From positions 1 to 10,848 of the forward strand of contig PWMM01000051.1 of the NCBI GenBank assembly GCA_003558195.1: a stretch of DNA of 10,848 nucleotides, read 5' to 3'. The translations under genes were made by a program, and so were the position numbers. Numbering within the stretch: the stretch's first letter is position 1; every line of letters starts with the position of its first letter. Source of the DNA: Syntrophomonadaceae bacterium. Its GTDB lineage: Bacteria; Bacillota; Dethiobacteria; DTU022. This document shows positions 5,853 through 10,848 of this stretch, in pieces. The notes under the pieces were generated by a model that did no database searches, was not told the DNA's origin, and saw only the letters and a program-made list of their open reading frames with translations.

Positions 5853-7032
5853 GTGTAGGGATTGGATAGCCGACTTTATGAAATACACAGACAACAGTGA
5901 GCCACCGAGTCTGTTTAAGGAATGGACTGCTATTACGACTATAGCAAGTGTGATGGAGCGGAAGTGCTTCCTACCTTGGGGAGAGCTGACGTTCTATCCG
6001 AACATCTACGTCGTATTGGTCGGTCCGAGTGGAAGCAGAAAGGGAACTGCTATGAATGTTGGTAGTAGGATGCTTCGTGATATAGGTAAGATAAAGATGG
6101 CTGCAGAAGCGGTTACTCGTGAAGCACTAATACGGGCGTTGAAGAATGCGGAAGAGCAGCACATCGACCCGCAGACAGGGGACGTCAACTACCACGCATC
6201 ACTTACTATATTCAGCCAAGAGCTAACGGTCTTCCTGGGCTACAACAACGTACAACTAATGAGTGACCTCGCCGATTGGTACGATTGCCGGGATCAGTGG
6301 AAGTATGAGACGAAGAACATGGGTACAGATGACGTGATGGGAGTGTGGGTCAACCTGATGGGCGCCACAACTCCAGAGTTGATACGCAGTGCGATACCTC
6401 AAGACCTTATCGGTGGTGGGTTGTCCAGTCGTATCATATTCGTCTACGAGCCGAAGAAGGGTAAGAGTGTTCCAGACCCGTTCTTAACAAATGAGGATCT
6501 GGCACTCCGTGAGAAGCTCGTGAATGATCTCGACCGAATACATACAATGCGCGGGAAGTTCCGTGTGACGGACGAGATGCTTGAGAAGTGGGTAACGTGG
6601 TACGTGAAGCAGGATCAGAACCCACCATTCACTGACCCGAATTTTGAAGGTTATATGTCACGTAGACCAAACCACGTACTACGGCTCTGTATGATAATCA
6701 GCGCGAGCGAGAGTGATGATATGGTTATAACTGGGAAGACGTTTGATAGGGTAGTCGACCTGCTACACAGAACAGAACAAAAGATGCTCAACACGTTCCG
6801 AGGTATGGGACGCTCCAGTAAGGCAGAGGTCATGAATAAGTTGATGGCGACTGTCTCGCTTGAGAAAGAGATTAGTAGCAACGAACTATACCGGCGTTAC
6901 ATGGCAGATATAGAGGATATAAAGGAGTTCTCCTCCCTGATCGCGTCCCTGCAACAGGTAGGCTTTTGCAAGTACGATCAAGGTAACGCCATCATCACGT
7001 ATAATCCAGATTGGGAGAAACGAAATGTATAA
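5836..7032 (+). CDS. DUF3987-like P-loop ATPase (putative helicase)
   Basis: A 398-residue P-loop NTPase resembling the DUF3987 group found in phage replication modules, often considered helicase- or primase-associated. The opening 'EPPSLFKEWTAITTIA' is typical of that group. The Walker A region reads GPSGSRKGT at 63-71: the lysine (K69) is kept, but the usual GK[ST] is RKG-T. A hydrophobic strand then acidic residue (LTIFSQE, E129) is the likely Walker B, MGATTPE (175-181) the likely sensor, and GGGLSSR ending at R199 a likely arginine finger. After about residue 260 it is helical and ends in a winged-helix-like stretch (ELYRRYMAD...SSLIASLQQVGF). No primase domain or zinc finger is visible. 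The substrate and oligomeric state are unknown. Last gene of the second + operon. Confidence 0.7.
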   Translation: MNSSRECRDWIADFMKYTDNSEPPSLFKEWTAITTIASVMERKCFLPWGELTFYPNIYVVLVGPSGSRKGTAMNVGSRMLRDIGKIKMAAEAVTREALIRALKNAEEQHIDPQTGDVNYHASLTIFSQELTVFLGYNNVQLMSDLADWYDCRDQWKYETKNMGTDDVMGVWVNLMGATTPELIRSAIPQDLIGGGLSSRIIFVYEPKKGKSVPDPFLTNEDLALREKLVNDLDRIHTMRGKFRVTDEMLEKWVTWYVKQDQNPPFTDPNFEGYMSRRPNHVLRLCMIISASESDDMVITGKTFDRVVDLLHRTEQKMLNTFRGMGRSSKAEVMNKLMATVSLEKEISSNELYRRYMADIEDIKEFSSLIASLQQVGFCKYDQGNAIITYNPDWEKRNV

Positions 7033-7049
7033 CTATTGTGACGATTTTC

Positions 7050-7068
7050 ACCAAAGTTTTGGTTCTTT
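7050..7068 (+). terminator. Weak hairpin after the + operon
   Basis: ACCAA (7050-7054) pairs with TTGGT (7059-7063) around AGTT and is followed by TCTTT, 17 bases after the ATPase stop. The full ACCAAA-GT-TTTGGT sequence is a near-perfect palindrome. The stem is short and AT-rich and the T tract is broken, so termination would be weak; it may be a protein site instead. It echoes the CCAAA half-sites before the polymerase. Confidence 0.25.
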
Positions 7069-7086
7069 GACTTATTGACGACCGCG

Positions 7087-7114
7087 TTGACGTTAATAGT
7101 GGATTTGCTATTGT
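7087..7114 (+). promoter_or_regulatory. Possible sigma70-type promoter in convergent junction
   Basis: TTGACG (7087-7092) and TATTGT (7109-7114), separated by 16 bases, match the -35 and -10 consensus at five and four of six positions. A second TTGACG lies 12 bases upstream (7075-7080). Transcription would run rightward, antisense to the micro-ORF and endolysin. Such matches arise by chance, so this is tentative. Confidence 0.2.
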
Positions 7115-7159
7115 CGCCCGGTTTCCCCTTTAAATTGGCTCAGTGGACATGAGACCCGT

Positions 7160-7220
7160 GCATACGGCTGTGATAGGTCGTATGCTTCTAACCGAATAAT
7201 AGTACAATAAGACCTATCGC
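7160..7220. other. Candidate H-type RNA pseudoknot
   Basis: Two inverted repeats interlock. Stem 1 is GCATACG (7160-7166) with CGTATGC (7179-7185). Its 12-base loop contains GTGATAGGT (7170-7178), complementary to ACCTATCGC (7212-7220) with one G-T wobble. Both helices can form together, giving an H-type pseudoknot of about 7 and 9 pairs. On the minus strand, stem 1 falls just after the micro-protein stop codon (7188) and the partner of its loop lies inside that gene. No T tract follows on either strand, so it is not a standard terminator. A perfect palindrome, CTATTAATAG (7220-7229), adjoins it. Confidence 0.4.
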
Positions 7221-7265
7221 TATTAATAGTGCCCATACTATCTTCTTAACAATGGAGTCTTTCAT
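7188..7265 (-). CDS. 25-aa single-span membrane micro-protein
   Basis: A 25-residue open frame on the minus strand. ATG (7265-7263) overlaps the endolysin stop as ATGA, and TAG is at 7190-7188. It starts MKDSIVKK (three lysines), followed by the uninterrupted hydrophobic run IVWALLIAIGLIVLLFG, one membrane span that reaches the C-terminus. The positive N-terminus predicts N-in orientation. There is no strong Shine-Dalgarno sequence, so translation would depend on coupling to the endolysin. Its position suggests a lysis function such as a holin-like or holin-modulating peptide. It is far shorter than known holins and closer in size to small bacterial membrane toxins. It could also be a chance frame, but the hydrophobicity and exact overlap argue otherwise. 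Confidence 0.55.
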   Translation of the reverse strand: MKDSIVKKIVWALLIAIGLIVLLFG

Positions 7266-7723
7266 ATGATAGCGTGTCTTTTCAGCAGTCCGGCGAGTGC
7301 GCTACGGACTTGTTTCATATCTATCTTTGTGCCGGGACAGGTCTTTGGTGCGCCTGTCTCCCGGTGACCGAGAACATTCTCAGGCGGTATGCCGTACTTC
7401 AGGTTCATGAACGAGAAGAGACGGCGTATCGTAGCCCACTGCGCATCCGTCCAGACAGCGTTATCTCCGTGCCCTTCAAACGCTATGCCAAGACTACGTC
7501 TATTCATCCCCATCTCAATACAGTGAGCACCGAACTCGTTCTCCTGTCGTCCGATCTCGAGCCGCCCGTTCCTTCTTATCAAGTAATGATACCCGACATC
7601 TCGGAATGGAGGTGTTCTCTGCTGATGCCACCTACGCACTTCCGCAATGTCTGCGTCCCCGTCAAACGCCAAGGTGTGTAGTATCAAGTACTCACGAGTA
7701 TTATCTTCAAGGTGCCGTGCCAT
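7262..7723 (-). CDS. N-acetylmuramoyl-L-alanine amidase (endolysin)
   Basis: A 153-residue single-domain zinc amidase of the amidase_2/PGRP type, closely following T7 lysozyme in length and residue spacing. It cleaves the bond between N-acetylmuramic acid and L-alanine in peptidoglycan to lyse the host. Probable zinc ligands are H16 (ILHTLA), H120 (LGHRE) and C129 (KTCPG); Y45 (GYHYLI) and K127 match the catalytic Tyr46 and Lys128 of T7 lysozyme. There is no signal peptide or separate wall-binding domain, so release should need a holin; the micro-protein overlapping its stop is the nearest membrane candidate. ATG 7723-7721 lies three bases after the previous gene's stop, with a weak GGGAA box. 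T7 lysozyme also inhibits T7 RNA polymerase; nothing in this window tests that role, and no RNA polymerase gene is visible. Confidence 0.93.
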   Translation of the reverse strand: MARHLEDNTREYLILHTLAFDGDADIAEVRRWHQQRTPPFRDVGYHYLIRRNGRLEIGRQENEFGAHCIEMGMNRRSLGIAFEGHGDNAVWTDAQWATIRRLFSFMNLKYGIPPENVLGHRETGAPKTCPGTKIDMKQVRSALAGLLKRHAII

Positions 7724-7726
7724 AGT

Positions 7727-7885
7727 CTATTCCCGAAAAAGTCTGTCCCAAGCGTCTTCCTGTTCAGCCTCTACATCCCGCGTATCACGTTGGAGCACTT
7801 CCCGCTGTCTCCGCGTAAACTCCTCGTCATACGGGTTGTAGTGCTCATTCTCCCACTGCCATATTAGTCTCTGTATCCGCCGCAT
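7727..7885 (-). CDS. Small charged protein upstream of endolysin (52 aa)
   Basis: A 52-residue frame on the minus strand, ATG 7885-7883 to TAG 7729-7727. It starts MRRIQRLIWQWENEHYNPYD and continues as a highly charged, probably helical tail (EEFTRRQREVLQRDTRDV). The function is unknown. AGGAG lies 10 bases upstream of the start, a slightly long spacing. It ends three bases before the endolysin start, so it belongs to the same operon. It is in the same frame as the large upstream gene: from that gene's TAA (7942-7940) the frame stays open for 18 codons (INGDFPFGTSLEGRSENL) into this ATG. It could therefore be a separate gene, a tail split off the large protein, or a readthrough extension. I favour a separate gene. 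Confidence 0.55.
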   Translation of the reverse strand: MRRIQRLIWQWENEHYNPYDEEFTRRQREVLQRDTRDVEAEQEDAWDRLFRE

Positions 7886-7939
7886 AAGATTCTCACTCCT
7901 ACCCTCAAGAGATGTGCCGAACGGGAAGTCACCATTTAT

Positions 7940-10848
7940 TTAAGCCTGTATAACTTCCTGCGGGTCACGACCTCTCTTCACGATCTCATCAAGGAGTTGA
8001 GTAGCCATTATCTCCTCCTCCATGATAGACTCAATAGTACGGAGACGCGACTCGAAGCGAATGTCCGATGGCTGACGGGAGTACTTGAATACGAATGGAG
8101 CGGTAATGGCTCCCCAGAGCTTTCCGTATTCTTCTGCAAACAACTCTGCGCCCTCTTGTCCGAACGCCTCCTCACCTGCGAGGTTCTGCAGAACATTAAG
8201 AGCTGATGTCCCAATGAATGAAGCGCCCTTGGCGAACTTAACCCAGTCGTCGTCTGTCACCATCCAGATCTTCTCATTGCCCGGCGTCTGATTGTTAAGA
8301 ACAGAATTCGCAATGCGCCACATGGGTGTGAGTTCCCAAGAGTTACCGTGTATGAACCGGCGTATAGGATTTGATACCTCTGGTCCGGCAGCTGCTTGTG
8401 CTCTCTGTATATACTTCAAGAACAAGTTGAATGGTCCTGTCCAGTTGATAGCAAGTTCTCGAGGTCCTGTCGGCGTGTCTACTGTCGTGACGTAGCGACG
8501 TCCCCACTCATCCCGTTCCCAGTCAAGCGACGTCATGAGCATATCGAACGCCCCTAATATTGCCATAGTCCGCATGATAACAATAGCGGCGTCCTTCTGC
8601 TGATTTGTAGCATCCTGCGCAAGCACATTACCGGTACTCCGTACAGAATCTGCCAACCACTTACCCATTGCGATTTTGAAGGTCGGAGTGAATAAGACAG
8701 CATTGAGCTTCTTCCGTGTCCGTGGCGGCACACTGGCATAGTCGCCATGTATTTGTGCTGCCGATTGCGCAGATTCACGTGGTGTATATCCCTGTTCCCG
8801 GAAGTGATTATAAGATGCTTGCCGAACGGTCGTATCAAGGAACCATGCGAGTGACCACGACATCTCATAGAAATTGCGTACAAAGGGTCGTACTCCCATA
8901 AGTTGAGACAGCATCTGACCAGTCCGTTCCGGTACTCCCATCTTCGGGTCTCCAAATGTCTTCTCTACAATATCCGCAAGCGCGTGCTCTCCCCGGGCAA
9001 GGGCGTATGAGAATGCTTTCTTCGCACTACCATCATGTGGGAGATGCCGTGTCCTTGCCGCAATGTCGAATGCCTGACCGATCTGTTCCAACGGATTATT
9101 AAATGGTGTGGAGCTGAGTCCCTCACCCTTTGCAATGACGTGCTCCGGAGCATTGTCCAGTACTTGTTGAAATGCAGTAGACAACTGCTTACCTGTCTTA
9201 AATGGACGCATGACGTTGATAGTACCCTTCATGTGCGCCTGAATAACGTCGTACATCGGAAGGAAGAACGGGTTCCAGAACGCCCACATCTTAGTGATGT
9301 TAATGGCGCGGAGTATCTTCGCCGTCACCTGCCGACCCATCATGTTATTCATACCGCCTACACTCTGGTTCGTCATGAAATCGAGCAGTACATCATGCAC
9401 ATTATAATTCTTAAACATACGCATATGCATCGGAGCTGCGCGGAAGCCAGGCGGTGCTGGACCTGCATCTTTCGGGATGACAAGCCCCTCATCGAAGGCT
9501 GCCTGACGGATGTTCAGCAGTGCAAAGTCACGACCTTTCTGCTTAGCATATGATGCTATAATATCCCGGGAGCGAACATCCTCCTTATTAACAGTATTCC
9601 TCTCCGCTTCTCTTATACGCTTATTGAACTCACCCTTTGTAATCTTCCCACGGTCAAGCAAGCCCTGCGCCTCACTCCGCACTGCCTCCCGATGCCGGAC
9701 GCCCGCCTCGATGAGGTCAGCAATCGTAGGAGTCTGACGTTTCCGCCTCGGACCGAGCAGATCAATCATCGCCTTACCAACAGCCTTAGGCTTCTTCTCA
9801 ATATTCTGTCGGAGCCAGAACATGACCGGGATGTGTACGTAGGAGATGTCTTGCATATCGCTCAACTGCTCCATCAACTCTCTGTACGTCTCTTGCTGCC
9901 CGGTTGTCTCAGCCAGGTCAATTTTCTCTTGGAGTTCTGCAAGCAGTCGGTTCCGGAAGTCCATGCGAACACCCCTTGCCGCGTACTCATCTCTACTCTT
10001 ATCCAGATATTCCCGGAGTATGAGCGCATTGTTCTCGATATCTGTCCGCTGCTCAGGTGGCTTAGCCAATATCTCATCAACTTTCGACTGACTCTCTGCC
10101 ATCAATACAGACTCAGCATCCTTGATAGCATCCGTTCGAACGTTGCGTGCCATTCGAAGCACAACATCCGCACCCTCATGCTCATACACTGCTTCAATGG
10201 AGTACTGATTCTTCACATTAAAGCCGGTATCAGGTGCGCCGATTCTATCAAAGCGGGCTTCTATATCAAAGATGTCGAAGAACCACTCGAAGTAGTACGC
10301 GAGCTTAGACGTCCTCTTATATCCTGTCTCACTGTTGATCTCCAGTATAACAGTATCAAGCATACTATCGAACAATGCCTTATGCGAGTCTGAGAGATCT
10401 TCACCAATCGCAGCCTTATTCCGTGCGTATATCTCCATCATCCAGTTACGGAAGCGCTGGAATGTGCGAACTTCCTGATGGTCGATAGGCCCACCGTCAT
10501 GGAGCCAGCGTTCCCAGTTACGAGAAAATTGTTCGTCCTGCTCTCGAGTCCACTCGTACTCACCTGTTTCTTTATTTTGCTTAACCTTATACAAGCGAGC
10601 TGCTTCTTGCTGCATATGGTCAGGCATTGTCCGGCGGAATATGTGAGACATCTCGTGCGCGAGGGTACTGGCATCCGCCTGCTCAAAGAACTTAAGGACG
10701 GTCTGTCCATCTTGGAAACTGACAGCTCCCTTTGGTTTCTTCGATACGATGTCGATCTGATTCAACCAGTTGTCCGGAGACATATCGACACCATGTACAT
10801 CGTTGATCGTCAGCACGCTGGCATCGAATACGGTATAATTAAAGCCAG
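7940..10848 (-). CDS. Large virion-type polyvalent protein, zincin motif (partial)
   Basis: The 3' part of a large phage gene, open to the right edge of the window. The first in-frame start is GTG 10816-10814 (958 residues to TAA 7942-7940), but the frame continues upstream of it without a stop (GFNYTVFDAS), so the true start lies outside. Counting from that GTG, residues 30-60 (GAVSF...TLAHEMSHIF) contain HEMSH at 54-58, a zincin metallopeptidase signature. Residues about 260-330 are coiled-coil-like and charged. The Trp/Phe-rich part around 505-830 (WAFWNPFFLPMYD, SLAWFLDTTVRQASYNHF) resembles LPD38-type regions of phage polyvalent proteins, a recollection rather than a search result. No cysteine occurs in the 958 residues. 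Such giant proteins are usually packaged in the virion and delivered into the cell. Peptidase activity is not proven. Confidence 0.75.
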   Translation of the reverse strand, partial: GFNYTVFDASVLTINDVHGVDMSPDNWLNQIDIVSKKPKGAVSFQDGQTVLKFFEQADASTLAHEMSHIFRRTMPDHMQQEAARLYKVKQNKETGEYEWTREQDEQFSRNWERWLHDGGPIDHQEVRTFQRFRNWMMEIYARNKAAIGEDLSDSHKALFDSMLDTVILEINSETGYKRTSKLAYYFEWFFDIFDIEARFDRIGAPDTGFNVKNQYSIEAVYEHEGADVVLRMARNVRTDAIKDAESVLMAESQSKVDEILAKPPEQRTDIENNALILREYLDKSRDEYAARGVRMDFRNRLLAELQEKIDLAETTGQQETYRELMEQLSDMQDISYVHIPVMFWLRQNIEKKPKAVGKAMIDLLGPRRKRQTPTIADLIEAGVRHREAVRSEAQGLLDRGKITKGEFNKRIREAERNTVNKEDVRSRDIIASYAKQKGRDFALLNIRQAAFDEGLVIPKDAGPAPPGFRAAPMHMRMFKNYNVHDVLLDFMTNQSVGGMNNMMGRQVTAKILRAINITKMWAFWNPFFLPMYDVIQAHMKGTINVMRPFKTGKQLSTAFQQVLDNAPEHVIAKGEGLSSTPFNNPLEQIGQAFDIAARTRHLPHDGSAKKAFSYALARGEHALADIVEKTFGDPKMGVPERTGQMLSQLMGVRPFVRNFYEMSWSLAWFLDTTVRQASYNHFREQGYTPRESAQSAAQIHGDYASVPPRTRKKLNAVLFTPTFKIAMGKWLADSVRSTGNVLAQDATNQQKDAAIVIMRTMAILGAFDMLMTSLDWERDEWGRRYVTTVDTPTGPRELAINWTGPFNLFLKYIQRAQAAAGPEVSNPIRRFIHGNSWELTPMWRIANSVLNNQTPGNEKIWMVTDDDWVKFAKGASFIGTSALNVLQNLAGEEAFGQEGAELFAEEYGKLWGAITAPFVFKYSRQPSDIRFESRLRTIESIMEEEIMATQLLDEIVKRGRDPQEVIQA

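Noticed and set aside
7033..7158. Minus-strand frame without stops downstream of the micro-protein
   Set aside because: It has no start codon near its beginning and no ribosome binding site.
9035..10393. Long + strand frames opposite the large minus-strand gene
   Set aside because: They are shadows: the minus frame is much longer, continuous and carries protein motifs; the + frames lack motifs and binding sites.
1..10848. CRISPR arrays, insertion sequences, integrase or att sites
   Set aside because: No regularly spaced repeats, no transposase or integrase motifs and no flanking terminal repeats were seen.

Overview
This window looks like part of a tailed double-stranded DNA bacteriophage (Caudoviricetes) from an unidentified bacterial host. 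The evidence is tight operons with ATGA-type overlaps, a phage-style family A DNA polymerase without a 5'-3' exonuclease domain, a T7-lysozyme-type amidase, and part of a very large protein resembling phage 'polyvalent' or ejected virion proteins. Base composition is close to balanced by eye, and all three stop codons are used as stops.

Layout. Bases 1-337 hold no convincing gene but are rich in nested inverted repeats; this is a candidate structured RNA or leader. A rightward (+) replication module follows: an SSB-like protein (338-760) ending in a clear intrinsic terminator (782-813), two small proteins (835-1110, 1073-1306), a ParB-HTH-DNA methyltransferase fusion (1303-2721) and a 63-residue unknown (2718-2909). 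A 152-base intergenic region carries repeated CCAAATTT half-sites and precedes a second + operon: UDG-like/exonuclease/polymerase A fusion (3062-5527), a 113-residue unknown (5511-5852) and a DUF3987-like P-loop ATPase (5836-7032).

The right third is on the minus strand and converges on the replication module. In transcription order it holds a large cysteine-free virion-type protein with a zincin motif, cut by the right window edge (10848-7940); a 52-residue charged protein (7885-7727); a zinc amidase endolysin (7723-7262); and a 25-residue single-membrane-span micro-protein that overlaps the endolysin stop codon (7265-7188). The junction between the modules contains two interlocking inverted repeats that could form an H-type pseudoknot.

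Working model (inference). The left module replicates, protects and methylates phage DNA: SSB-like protein, ParB-MTase, UDG-polymerase and ATPase. The right module makes an injected or virion protein and then the lysis functions. The points most worth a second look are the divergent polymerase active-site residues (His at the 762 position, HDS instead of HDE), the UDG-like domain without iron-sulfur cysteines, the unannotated-size membrane peptide next to the endolysin, and the two structured noncoding segments.
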